Origin: Sanguinoderma infundibulare
Taxonomy: Eukaryota > Basidiomycota > Agaricomycetes > Polyporales > Polyporaceae
Length of the DNA: 64,000 bases
Direction of reading: 5' to 3'
Assembly (NCBI GenBank): GCA_032821775.1
Contig: JAVLRN010000003.1
Coordinates: forward strand, 3,410,001 to 3,474,000
Shown here: piece by piece, positions 34,981 to 45,794 of the stretch
Layout of the letters: every line of letters begins with the position of its first letter
How positions within the stretch are numbered: the stretch's first letter is position 1
The notes under the pieces: generated by a model
What the model was told of the DNA's origin: nothing
Databases searched by the model: none
What the model saw: the letters and a program-made list of their open reading frames with translations, nothing else
Position numbers and translations under genes: made by a program

Positions 34981-35640
34981 ACGCCACATATTTCTGAAGA
35001 GGCTTTGCCCACCCCTTTGGCACCGCCTTCGGTGCAGCACCAGCACCTCCAGCGCCAGCCTTGACGACGGGTTTGGGACGCTTCTCGGTGACAGTCCGCG
35101 CGGATGGTGCACGGCCAGCTGGTGTTCCTCCGCGAGCTGTCCTGCGCCTCGTCCACGCCCGCGAGCCGTGCCCCGGCTGCCTCCGCGTTGACAGGCCTCA
35201 CCGCCTTCCCGAGCGTACGTCCGATGGTGGACACCGGGCTTGCCAGTGGCGCCAGCTGACGCGAGGAACGTCGAGCGTGAACCTGTCGTCGTCCACTGCA
35301 TATTTGGGCGCGACGCGCTGCTGCTTTCCAGGAAGCGAAGCGCCGTTCCGGAGGTAAGGAACGGCCGGGGGAGGGAGCTAGATCGGTCGAACTGAGGGCT
35401 GTTGATCGCGTCCCTGCGGTCTCCATGAAAAATTCATTTTTCATGGATGGGTGAGCGTGATGTTGTCAGGGTAGTCGTCGTCCTCTTGGTGGGGGCGCCG
35501 ATGCCCGGCGTGACCAACGTCGTACTAAACACGTCCTCGTCCATGCCGCTCTCATAGTCCTCCTCGTCTTCGTCCTACCATGACGTGCGGGCGGCGATAT
35601 CGTCGCCGTTTATCTCCGAACATTCCTCGCCCTCTTCATT
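34981..35640 (-). pseudogene. Decayed gene, family not recognised
   Basis: Protein-like blocks occur on the minus strand in shifting frames. An acidic block DEDEEDYESGMDEDVFSTTL with TLVTPGIGAP is preceded in frame by a TAG. VAPKYAVDDDRFTLDVPR lies in another frame, and a basic C-terminus TEKRPKPVVKAGAGGAG ends PKGWAKPLQKYVA-stop at about 34981. Stops and frame changes separate the blocks with no matching splice sites, so I read it as a dead gene. A perfect palindrome sits inside it. Confidence 0.35.
35423..35446. repeat. 24-nt palindrome
   Basis: Two perfect 11-base arms, ccatgaaaaat and atttttcatgg, flank a 2-base centre (tc). It would form a stable hairpin or a dyad protein-binding site. 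It lies inside a decayed gene, so there is no obvious host promoter or terminator. Confidence 0.9.
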
Positions 35641-35928
35641 GCCTAAATCGGGTGCTTATCCGTTATTAGGTGCTCTGTACGCGTACATACAGTAAGAACA
35701 GGCTTGTCCGTCCTGGAAAGCAATGGCCACGCTACAGCTGGACCAAGGTGTAATCGAGCCACCAAATATATCGGAATAGCAGCTAGACCGATGGTGGGGC
35801 TAATCCGGTGGTAGTGGTACGCGGCCTATAAGCGCAATTCATGTAAACTCTAATTGAGATCATCGACGCCTCCGCACCCGATATTAGTCAATAAACATAA
35901 ACAATCCATTACTTGACTAGTACTGGGG

Positions 35929-37208
35929 TCAATGCCTGTACGACACTGTCCTCAGTTGAATGCGAGCAGAAGAGAACGGAGTCTGTCGCACCTTCTTCGT
36001 CATCTCGAATATGCGCTTTTGGCCCGCGAAGAGGATGGCGGCGGTCAGGACACTCTGGGTGAGCTTGCTCCCGACACCCTTGTACAGGCCCTCGATGCCC
36101 TCCTCCTTGATGATCTTGAGAATGCCGTCCCATGCCGACTTGTATTGCTGAGCGTCAGCATGACCAGCCTGCAGACGGCTCTTGACGACACTGAAGAAGG
36201 AAGGCATAAGCACCCGAGCGACGAGACCGGAAGAACGTACGCACATGTAGGGGTATGTCGAAGACGTCGCGATGAGTTTCGACACCGCGCCCAACAAGAA
36301 GTAATCCCAATCAGAAAGAACCGCAACTGCGTTCTTCGCGCCGGCCGCCCTGAGCTTCGCGGTCCGGCCGGTGACGAGGAAGTTCTTGAGTTGCTCGAAC
36401 GCGGTGTACTGGATGATCGGGTTGACGACCAGTATCAGGGCGGGGCCCAGGCCACGCCAGAAGGCGGCAATGCCGTCCTTGCGGAGGATGTGCTGGATGG
36501 TCTTGAGGATGCCTGGGCGCTCCACGCGGGGCGCACCGTCGGTCAAAGAGTTTGCCGGGCCGGACATGGAGTAGACCGCTTGGGTGGTCTGGACGACCCA
36601 GATGGGGTTGGAGATGATGGTCGTCGCGGAACCGGCAATGAGGCCTGCGAGCATGGACTCGAGAGTGCTCAGACCTTTGCTGCCGGGGCGGGCTTTGAGG
36701 ATGAAGTCACGAGAGCCCTCATAGAAGTAGTAGTACACTCTGTATGTGTGGCGAAGTCAGCTCAGACGCGAACATGGCGCGGGTTGACAGGGTTGCGGAG
36801 AGCAGGGACGTGTGGGGAGAGTACGCACGAAGACGTAAGAACGCGCATGAAAGACGTACCCGTTTGTAACGGCAATACCAAGCAAGCTGGAGTTCAGCCC
36901 ACTGTAGAGGCCGAAGAAACCCTCTCTCTTGATGATGTCGAGCACGGCTTCGTACGTGGACTATGCCAGCATGAAATAATGAGCAATCGAGACGAGTAAA
37001 GCATGCAAAAGCGTACGCACCTTCTGCTCCCGCTTGGTCTCAACCGCCGCGCGCGTCGAAAGGAAAATGAGAGGACTGCAAACCAAACACGTCCGTGAGT
37101 GCGATGGCTCCATACTTGCAAACGCGCGACGAAGACTCACTACGTCGCAGACATGGCGACAATGCCGCCTGCGGCCCCGGCGAGAGCGTGTATGGCAGAG
37201 TCGTTCAT
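35929..37208 (-). CDS. Peroxisomal adenine-nucleotide carrier (SLC25A17/ANT1 type)
   Basis: Five phase-consistent exons (37141-37208, 37021-37075, 36860-36960, 36245-36739, 35929-36190) give 326 aa. The three mitochondrial-carrier repeats show their signatures as PLIFLSTR, PIWVVQTTQ and PYIVVKSRLQ, each after the usual odd-numbered helix. Other typical segments are LAGAAGGIVAMSATYP, GFFGLYSGLNSSLLGIAVTN, VYYYFYEG, GIAAFWRGLGPALILVVNPI and GIEGLYKGVGSKLTQSVLTAAI. The set fits the PMP47/Ant1 group that imports ATP into peroxisomes for fatty-acid activation. The second signature is degenerate, as is usual in this branch. It is divergent from the F-box/LRR gene with a gap of about 310 bases. Confidence 0.88.
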
Positions 37209-37522
37209 GGAGCTGGCCTGGATATGCACACTATGTTGAACGGGGAGAAAGAAGAGAGTGGATGAGAGGAGGAGGCAAAGAACATGGTGTGCATCATGAG
37301 GAGGGGTGTATCACATGTGTACGCACAAACTCCGGCAACTCAGAGGGCGGGCGCCTGAGGGCGGGGATGATGCGGAGTGATGCGGACACGAGCGGAGGCG
37401 GAGGGGGCACGCGCATCGGAGTCCATTCAGGCGTCGTGCAATCTCGTCCTCGTTAGCCACCCCCATCTCGCCGCCCGCCCCGTCGGTCAGCAGCATATCT
37501 GGCTATCTCTCGGCGGCTCCCC
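37209..37522. promoter_or_regulatory. Bidirectional promoter region
   Basis: This 314-base gap lies between the divergent start codons of the carrier and the F-box/LRR gene. It is purine-rich on the plus strand near the carrier end. No specific site is claimed. Confidence 0.45.
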
Positions 37523-39782
37523 ATGGAGTTGGTCTTCGTCGAGGCTGCGCTGCGCAGCCCGCCTCCGGAGCCAGCGCGGGAGCAGGACGCCCAGGCCTCG
37601 CACCCGGGTCAGATCCATCTCCAAACCACCCAGGCTGCTGATTTGCGTCCGATCCCATCTCTCACGTAAGTTTAAGCATATCCTTGCGTATGTCGAGCTT
37701 GTTTCCTTACTTCCAGACCTCTTCCAGGCTCGAGACGCTCCCCCAAGACGTCTTCCGGCTCATCGCCCTCGAGACTGTACAGAAGAAGGGCTCCCTCAAG
37801 CGTTTGTCTGGCACCTCCCGCCGGATGCGTGCAGCATGCATGCCTATCCTCTTCGCGCGCTGTATTGCTTACCCAGATGGGGAGATGGGAGTCCCTGCGG
37901 AAGCAATTCGTCCATTCGTCTCGTGAGTACTGCAATTTGTAGTCCACTTTTCCCATGTGATTCAGTGACGGAGCTCCGGCACGCATACAGTCATCTCACG
38001 TATTTCAATCATTTTCCTCGCTTTCAGAGCGACCAAGACGACGAGGACGACTTGCGTGGCCGTTCACTGGATACGTACAGGTATTTGGGGCCGCTCATTC
38101 CCTCGTTAGAATCGGATGCCGTAGATCCTGTGCCTCCCGATCAATCCGCGAACGCTCAACCCCAACCGGCCTCTCCAGATTTGCGCAAGAGGCCGCCGTC
38201 GGAAGAGTCTATCCCTACTAGCTCTACCTCGAAAAAACCACGGCTCGATTTAGCACCAAACCCTGGCCTCGAGCTCGACTACCTCCCTGCTCTCCGCTCT
38301 CTTTCCTTCAGATGCACCCTCAAACTTTCTCACCTCGAGCTCATGAAAAAGTCTCTTGCGAACCCCTCCCTACTCTCAATCACATTCACTCGCAGTGTCC
38401 GCTGGGCTGGCGGACACCCTGACCCTAGAGTAGACTCTCCATACCCTCCGAACATCTCCATTACACACCTAAAACATGCACCCTCCGTATGGCGCGAGAT
38501 TGTCACCGATATGGAGCGGAGGAACATGCCTGCAGAGGTCGCGCTGGAATCTCAGTGCCTTGCCCTCATCACTCTCGGTATCTCAAACACCGCTGAAGTA
38601 CTCGAGCTACCTATGGAGTCCGCACCGATCGCACGCATGTCTGAGCTGTCCTGGCCACGCCTTCGAGAGTTATCTTTGACCGGCCGCTACTACCTCCCAA
38701 GCCAGTCCACGACTCTTCCGCGTCTTCTCTCGCAGATGCCCGAGTTGCGAAAACTTACGATACAGATCGCTCAGCCGCACGCCCTCAGACTGTCCCGTGC
38801 GCCTATCCTTGGACGCGCCCCTCCTGTGCCCATTGACCTGCCAGAGCTGCGAACCCTCGTACTCGCGTATCCGGACCCGGATGATGCTATCTTCTCCATC
38901 TCTGCCACGAACATAACACATCTATCCCTCCGCGACTGGCCGCGGTACTACTTCCACGAGGATGTGTTCGTTTACGGTCCACTGGGCCGCTGGGCATCCC
39001 AACTGCTCACTTCGTCCGAGTGTCTGCGAATCCTCCGGCGCATGTCTCTGCACTACCTCGAAAAGCTCGAGCTAGCGTACAAAGTGGACCACGCGGACGA
39101 AGCGCTTCTCCGCTACATCGCGTCGACGTTCCCCCGGCTCGCACACCTCGAGCTCCACCGATACCGGTGCGGCGCAGAACATGAAGTCAACTACGTGCGT
39201 CGCATGTCTCCCGCTATGTACCCCTCCGCGCCATTGATCAGAGTCCGTGCCGGAGAACTGAAAATCTAATCCATCTACGCACAGAGACACATAACAGAAG
39301 TCCTGACCTCCCTCGCGCACCTCCGCGTCCTCCGCCTCAACCTCGACTTCCCCGACTCGACCGGCCCCCGCACGTCCTGCGCGCCGCGGCACGGCCTGGA
39401 CGGCAACGGCAACGCGATGCGGCACGTCGCCTGGCTCGCGGCCGCGCAGACACGCGGGCTCGAGATCGCCGACGTCCTCGAGCCGCACTGCGCCGCGCTC
39501 GAGTACGTCGGCATCCTCGTCCACGACGCGTCGGGCAGCTACTGGTGGCGCTTCCGGCCGGCGAGGTGCGTCGGCGGAGAGAGGGAGAGGGTGGAGCACG
39601 AGCGGACGGACGCTGAAGAGTACGTTTGTGAGTTTTTGTTGGCTGCGTGCGAGGGCGTGGATTGACTTGGCGATGGTGGCTCCCTTCCTGCAGCGATTTC
39701 GAGCCGATGCCCCTTGCGTGGGGAAAGCGAGGAGATTGAGGAGGCGGAGATGGTCATACCGGCGGAACTGGTTTTCTTCTAA
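37523..39782 (+). CDS. F-box/leucine-rich repeat protein
   Basis: Five exons (37523-37665, 37728-37922, 37991-39194, 39285-39627, 39694-39782) give 657 aa. Residues about 48-90 are an F-box (TLETLPQDVFRLIALE, then LKRLSGTSRRMRAACMPILF). A disordered, acidic linker follows (SDQDDEDDLRG, PDLRKRPPSEESIP). The rest holds leucine-rich segments (LPALRSLSFRCTLKLSHLEL, WPRLRELSLTGRY, LPELRTLVLAYPD, FPRLAHLELHR, LRVLRLNLDF). The expected role is substrate recognition in an SCF ubiquitin ligase. It is not from the same subfamily as the four GCW-ended relatives. The acceptor at 37727 was chosen because it alone joins SLT to LETLPQD in frame. Confidence 0.8.
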
Positions 39783-39886
39783 CATCTTGGAACGAAATGA
39801 GTCACACGTCTCTGTATCCATAGCAAAACTGTCGCAAGTGCAAGTGTTCAAGTATTCGGGCATTATTTGAGGGCCGCTTCATCCGT

Positions 39887-40330
39887 TCAAAAGGGGAACC
39901 TGTCAGTGAACCAAAAGTCGGACACCTTCCAACATCCGGATCCTCCTGAGAGTCGGTCTCGCCATTCCCGCCTCGCAGCCCTCTCCAGGCTCTTTCCAGA
40001 GAGCTCCTCGGCGTAGAGAGCCGGGCCGAACCCAAACCGCCGGATAGAGAGTCGGTGCAGCCTAACCAGCGACGCCATGAAAGCGTTATGCCGCCGCTCG
40101 AGTTGATCGCTGGAGAGCTGGATTCCAAATAGAGGGGCGTCGAGCTCCGGCGGCTCGCAAGGGCTCTTCCCGAAGGGACGTAACCAGGGTACTAGAGGCG
40201 CGGGTCTTTTACCATAGAGCATTTTGGCTCGTACTTGACGAAGGCGACCCAGGGCGCATAGACCTAGATTCTGTCGGTGCCCAAAGATGAGTTCAAACTG
40301 CGCATATAGTGAGGGGTCGGAACGGTCTCG
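39887..40330 (-). pseudogene. Truncated F-box-like family member C (C-terminus only)
   Basis: An open minus-strand frame ends in ERRHNAFMASLVRLHRLS, AEELSGKSLERAARREWRDR and GGSGCWKVSDFWFTDRFPF. It aligns closely with the end of copy D about 1 kb away and shares the GG-x-GCW signature with A and B. The frame runs back to about 40330, but nothing upstream resembles the F-box or leucine-rich part. It converges with the F-box/LRR gene, with about 100 bases between stops. Confidence 0.6.
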
Positions 40331-40929
40331 GGACTTACTTTCACCGGTGAAGGGACAAAACTCACGACCAGAGACTTGACTGCTTGGACGTACAACGCCA
40401 GCACTCGAACTACCGTGGGGGATCAGAAACCCTCCTTATACGACACGAAGGCCTGACACCACCTAGCAGTTGCTTGAGCGTCGATAACATTCCTATGGGA
40501 ATCCCTTGTCAGCCTCGGAGTTGGCAGGCGTGGATCGCAGCCATGGTCGAGCGCTGCCCTCTTGGGAAATATCAGTTTACTCACTGTTTTCTGGTAAGTA
40601 TGCGTAACTTGTGCTGCTACGCCAGATATGGTCACGAAAGTGGCAGTGGAACAAGATGCCATGAGAGGTGCCTAATGGACCGAAGGGAGTTAACCGCGGC
40701 ACCGCTTGTGCCGCCACCCAGGGACAGGAGACATTAATATTGACATATCGACGGTGCCAGTGGGGCTTTCGCTGAGGCCGGGTTTGTATGCGACGAGGAT
40801 GGAGCGAAATCATAGGCGGCATATTTGCTATAATGTAACGACAACTATCAAGCGTTCCCTGCTCTCGAATACATGAGTCCACAGTGGACGGGGCAAACCT
40901 ACGCGTGGAGGAAGTGCCCGGTCATCCGT
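40331..40929. other. Spacer, nothing recognised
   Basis: About 600 bases between truncated copies C and D. No protein-like frame stands out. Confidence 0.35.
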
Positions 40930-41922
40930 TCAAAATATGAACTTCTCAGCGAACCACCAATCGTCCACATTCCAACAGCCGAATCCTCCCCACAGTCGAT
41001 CTCGCCAGTCCAGCCTCGCCGTCCGCTCCAGCGTCTTCGCCGAGAGCTCCTCCGCGTTGTGATACTCCCAGAGCGCAGACCGCGGCATGGAGAGCCGGTG
41101 CAGCGCCCTCAACGACGACATGAAAGCGTCATGCCGCTGTTCGGCGTGATCACTGTTGAATACTAGCTGGATTCCGATCACCGGGACTATAAACTCCAGA
41201 GTCGGTTGGCAAACCTGCAGCAGGAAAAGTTCGAGATCGGGGAACAGAGACTTTGCGTCGTGCTCTACAGAGCAAAAGCGGGCATCCGGGGTCAGAAAAC
41301 GTCGTGGCGTGCGAGACCTGACGGGGATGGCTGCAGACTCACTGAGTATCTGCTCGAGTTTGCCCAACTGTGATGTCCGCCCGGGCCCGACGTTGGCCAG
41401 GCGGAAGTGAGTGATGCCAGGTGCGAGGGCGGCCCACGTAGAGAGGCCGAAGACGGGACGCAAGAAGTCTTGACCGGGGAAGACGAGGTGTAGACGGCGA
41501 AGGGATGGGAACAGGGGACCGTTCTGCCCTTCATCTCCGAAACGTGATGATGATCCGAACTCGACGGGGCAGCCATACAGTGAGATTTCCTGTAGCTCGG
41601 GGAAGGTCTCACCGTCTTCCGCGAACCATAGTCCACACGCGTCCTTGCGGGGATCGACGATAGAAAGCGTGCGGAGGTGCGGCCGGACTGCTCTCATCAG
41701 GGCGAACACGTCTCCGTCGTAACGCAAGTTCCGGCCGTCGCGCTCGAGGCCAAGAAATCCCCTGCGCTTGGGCAAGACGAGGAAAAGGTGTCGCACTCTC
41801 GGTGGAGAACCAGAGGCCTGGTCGCGCTCTGCGAGAAGAGAAGACAGGAACGCCGGTACCTGGCCTGTGGACCCGGAACCGAGCGAAACGATATTGAACC
41901 GAGCGCGATGCTTATTCCGTGC
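40930..41922 (-). pseudogene. F-box-like family member D, lacking its F-box
   Basis: One long minus-strand frame runs from a stop codon at 41923-41925 to 40930. It begins near RARFNIVSLGSGSTGQ, which matches the RFHSV region just after the F-box of copies A and B. It continues with PRVRHLFLVLPKRR, LRTLSIVDP, LQEISLYGCPVEFG, LRRLHLVFPGQ and ITHFRLANVGP, and ends ERTARLDWRDRLWGGFGCW and WWFAEKFIF. The leucine-rich and C-terminal parts look intact. No F-box exon fits in the roughly 50 bases before the neighbouring gene's stop, so the N-terminus is missing. It may still be expressed; pseudogene is an inference. Confidence 0.6.
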
Positions 41923-41971
41923 TCAGTTTACAGGATTGTGTCCTTTAACCGCCGCACGAACCGTACACATA

Positions 41972-42958
41972 CTAGTCCCCCCGCTGCCGCCCATCGAGCT
42001 GTCTCTGCACATCCTCAGACATCCTCTGTGCCTCTTCGAACACGGTCAGTCTCGCCCAATCAACCCCGCTGCCGAGAGCACTCACCAGCCTTCATTTTTT
42101 GATCAGCCAACCCAACCGAGAGCCTCGTCGCGTTCTCCAACGCCTGCAGCGCGCCCTCCAACATCCGCCTCCGCGCTTCCTCTCCTCGCTCGTCCAGCCC
42201 TTCCACCGACGCATGCGCCGAAAGCATCATCGCCTCGCCCATCCGCACCCACCCCTTTGCCCATCTCTCATCGAGGGTCGTCGCCCGACGCACGTCCTCG
42301 ACCGCTCTCACCCTCCACCCCGCGCGCTCGCTCTCCCGTGCCCCATCGGGCGGCGACTTCACCAGGTTGATGTACGCCTGCGCGCGATTCCCGTACAGCA
42401 CCGCGACGGCCGGCGCGAGCTCGATCGCATAGCTGTAGTGCTCCGCCGCGCGCTCGTACTCGCGCGCGCCGAACGCCCTGTTCCCCTCCACCTTCGCCCT
42501 CTCAGCCTCGAGCGGGAGCCACGTGGGGGGTGGGGTCGGATCCGCGCAGTGTTTTGCGACCATCGCGGCGAGGGCGCTGTGGTCGGCGCCGCGCACCATG
42601 TCTGCGATCCGGCCGGAATTCGGCTTGATGACGACGATGGTGGGCATGATGGTGATGTTGTACTTGTCCAAGGTGATGGCCTTGTGTTCGTCGGCATCCA
42701 CTTTGAGGAAGAGAGCGGCGTTGGGATGCCGGGAGGCGAGGTCGTCGAAGGTCATGGCGATGGTCTGTGATGGTATGTTGGCGAGATACGTCAGGATATT
42801 CGAGCAGTTAACGTTGCTGCACATGCATTTTCTCTTACCTTGCAGGAACTCGACCGGGCGATGAAGAAGCTTACGATTACGGGCCGGTTCGTTTCTTTGG
42901 CCTCCTTCAGCTTGGTGTTCCAGTGGCTGACGGATTCGATGTTGATAGATCGACTCAT
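41972..42958 (-). CDS. Thioredoxin-fold plus TPR protein
   Basis: Three exons (42839-42958, 42086-42764, 41972-42033) give 286 aa. Residues 1-105 are a thioredoxin fold: VSHWNTKLKEAKETNRPVIV, FFIARSSSCKTIAMTFDDLA, LFLKVDADEHKAITLDKYNI, then MPTIVVIKPNSG with the cis-proline. The usual WCGPC site reads RSSSC, so only the resolving-side cysteine is kept. Residues about 125-240 hold TPR helices (AKVEGNRAFGAREYERAAEH, AVLYGNRAQAYINL, DERWAKGWVRMGEAM). The last exon (RMSEDVQRQLDG) closes the frame. Trx-TPR proteins are usually co-chaperone or redox adaptors. With one cysteine, normal disulfide reduction is unlikely. Confidence 0.8.
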
Positions 42959-44099
42959 CCTGCTGCAGATAACGCTGGACAAGCTCGAATACTTTACCGT
43001 GATGCTTGGTATGCGCACAGTGGGAAACTCACCGCAGCGACCTGAACTTAAACTCAATTGCTATCTCGCGCCGGGCCACGCGCTAGATACCCAACGCGCC
43101 GTGTTGCCTTGAAGCAGTCTTGAGGAGAAAGGAAAACATCCGACAGGGGTTAACCGCAGCGTTTAACGTGGACCCGAACAAGTCGGATGTGGATTCCGCA
43201 CTAGTCGCTTAAAGGGGACTATCCGCAAGAAAGTTGCGAAGTTGCCTCGACCAGATGTTTGCGGCAGACGACTACAGCCCTTTTAATCGTCAAGTACGCA
43301 GTTGATGTGAACCTTTGTCCTGGAGGTTAGCTGGGAGGCGACGGCCGGCACGAATACTATGCCGCACCGACCCAAACACTCACAAAGCGCCTGTATATCC
43401 GTCATTAGTGAAGAGCGAAGGGTCCCCCCAGCAATTTGACCAGCGTTCGTAGATAGTCCGAGTCCCTACAAAGCGCACCTGCGGGCCACGAGTCCAAGGC
43501 CGCATCACGGTGAGCCCCCGTGCACTATCTGTAAGCTGCTCCTGAACAGGTACTTACTCATCGTCGCGTGTGATTCGTAGGCGTCGCTCTTCGTGAGCAT
43601 TTCCGTTAGAGACAGGGTGCGAAATATACACAGCTCGTGCGGGGAACCAGCCTCCACTCTTGCAGCGACAGTCGGGATGCGACGCATCACTAGCAGAACC
43701 CGGGAGATGTCAGCGGTCATACGATGATGGTCTTCATGTATTTGTACTGCACCGAAACACACGAATTCTTGCAACCTCTTGTTTATTTTTATACCATTCC
43801 AAGTCAATGACGGCAAGGGGTCGGTAGACGAAGGCGGACAGCCGCCACTGCACCGACGAGACTCAAAAGAGAACTGAAGCATCCAAGTCAGCAAAGTCAA
43901 GCCCAACGTAGACAGCCCACATGAACATCGTCCGTCACCCAAACCATTAGAGAGAATCTTCAGAACCTTGCATTCTTCGGAGAACGCAACTTGTTACTCG
44001 CCGATCGGGGTCTCAAAGTCTCCCGATCTACACGAGAAACTCTAATAAGCATCAACGCACAAGCAACACGCACGACCGCAAGTCTACGACTTTCCCGCT
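42959..44099. other. Intergenic with a dispersed repeat
   Basis: About 1.1 kb upstream of the thioredoxin-TPR gene and downstream of the phytase. It contains one copy of a repeat (about 43294-43370) that recurs inverted at about 54635-54712. No gene was recognised. Confidence 0.4.
43294..43370 (+). repeat. Dispersed repeat, copy 1
   Basis: About 75 bases match, in opposite orientation, the stretch at 54635-54712. The shared core, including tttgtcctggaggttagctg and the bases just after it, is identical over roughly 27 bases, with lower identity on both sides. No coding sequence is involved. Confidence 0.7.
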
Positions 44100-45794
44100 C
44101 TACGCAAAGCACTTCGCCCAATCTCCATCCCCGTCGTTCCGCGCATACGCCTGGCTCTCCACGAACGCATCAAGCGTGCACACCCCGTCCGGACCCGCCC
44201 CGCAGAACGCTAGCGGCATGACCACGTCGCTCACCAGCACCCGCACGCTCGCCGTCCCGCCGCACGCCAGCCGCTCCACGACCATCCGCCCCGAGAACGG
44301 CACAATGTACTGCACCTGCCACGTGCTCGTCGGGTCGGGCTGCGTCGGGTCCAGCGGCGCGCTCTGATTGAAGAGCCCGATCGCGGAGAAAATCGAGACC
44401 ATCTCCGTGTCGTGCGAAAAGTCGGCGTACATCGTCCGGTTCAGCGGGAACGTCGCCGGGTTGCTGTCGAGCGTCGAGTTCGTCTGGGTGTCGTCTTGGA
44501 CGGGCTGTCCGGTCAACCGCGCGAGCAGCTCGTTGACGTATCCCACGCCCTGGACGGGGCCGAGGGCCTGTCCGTAGCCGTTGCTGTAGTACTTGTCGAG
44601 GTCGCCGTAGTACGAGTACGCCTCTTCCGCATTGAGCGCCTCGTATATCCCGCAGAAGGGACTGGCCTTCTCATTGTAGACGGTATCGAAGGAGCACATG
44701 CTCAGCACGTTGTAGGTGTCAGTGTCGGTGAGGTTGGCCCCAGGTGCGCCGGCGTTGAGCCAGGCAGTCATGTTCGGGGCGAACGTGGAAAGCCAAACAC
44801 TGGTCTCCGGGCCTGAGCCACCAGCGTCAGGGCACATGTTATCGTCGAGGGTGTCATTACCCTGACAAGGAGCGGGTCAGTCGCAAGCGAGGAAGATAAG
44901 TTCGAAAGCGACGCATACAGCTTCCGAGAGGATCACGGACAGGACAGGGTTGTAGCGATAGTTACTGGCTTCGGCGAAGCCTGCAACAGTGGTCAAGTGA
45001 TCAGATAATGTTGGAATTCAATACGAATACGATACAGGACATACCAGCAGTCCAGTTAGTGGCACTGGCGACGGTGCGTTCGGCACTCGACGCCCGCACA
45101 AAAGGTTGGTCATCCTCGCTGATCAGGGCCGCGTACCGCTTGAAGGCTGCTTGGCCAGCTTGGAACGACCTGCAAGGCATGAGATCACGCCGGAATTTCA
45201 AACACGCTATACTTACTGCGCAGCACCAAATGGAACCAGATCCTCCGTGCCAAGGTCATAGGTATAGTTCTTCAGGAAATTCAGGAGAGGGTTGGTATAG
45301 TTGTCTACAGATTGCAGCTTGTCAATGGCGGCCTGCATGTTCTTCCCCGAGCCAGAGGTGGGGTAGCGTGCACCGTGCCGTTGCAACTGCGGAGGACAGG
45401 GACACATCCGTTTATGTATCACTACCGGTGTCGTTGAGAAAGCACACTCACGATGGACACCTAAGAGCAATGCGTCAGCGACAACCCTCACATAAGTACA
45501 ACCGGGGGCAGGAAGGTTGCAACCATAGGGTGGATGGGGTAAATTGGAGGGAAAAAGGGGACGGGGGGCTGAACGCACCTGATCGATGGTGCAGCCTTGC
45601 GGGGGCGGCAAGTACGGGCCCGCAGGATAGTACGGAGAGGACGACACCCAGCTCAGCTGCACACTCTTGGGCACACCAAGTGAAGCAGCTGTCACGGTAT
45701 CCCCATCCGGGACCCCTCGGTGGGATACTGGAGATGAAAGGGCTGCATAAGCGTAGCAGATGCAGCTGAGCGCCGCGAGGCTAAGAAACGCCAT
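44100..45794 (-). CDS. Secreted histidine acid phosphatase (phytase-like)
   Basis: Six exons (45579-45794, 45452-45460, 45217-45386, 45045-45169, 44919-44980, 44100-44861) give 447 aa. There is a signal peptide (AFLSLAALSCICYAYAALS). The catalytic motif LQRHGARYPT places the nucleophile at about H79; the distal HD motif is DFSHDTEMV at about H344/D345. RASSAERTVASATNW is another family block, and paired cysteines and NxS/T sequons fit a secreted enzyme. The family removes phosphate from phytate (myo-inositol hexakisphosphate) and similar esters; basidiomycete enzymes are often 6-phytases, but position specificity is not readable here. Exon 2 is only nine bases (Val-Ser-Ile) and sits directly before the catalytic motif. 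It is divergent from CAF16. Confidence 0.92.

Noticed and set aside
41940..42035. F-box-like start LPPIELSLHILRH on the plus strand
   Set aside because: It is the reverse of the last exon of the thioredoxin-TPR gene (RMSEDVQRQLDGRQRGD-stop), whose splice phase closes perfectly.
44350..44820. Long plus-strand frames opposite the phytase, lyase and carrier genes
   Set aside because: They are antisense shadows caused by high GC content and codon bias; none resembles a protein.
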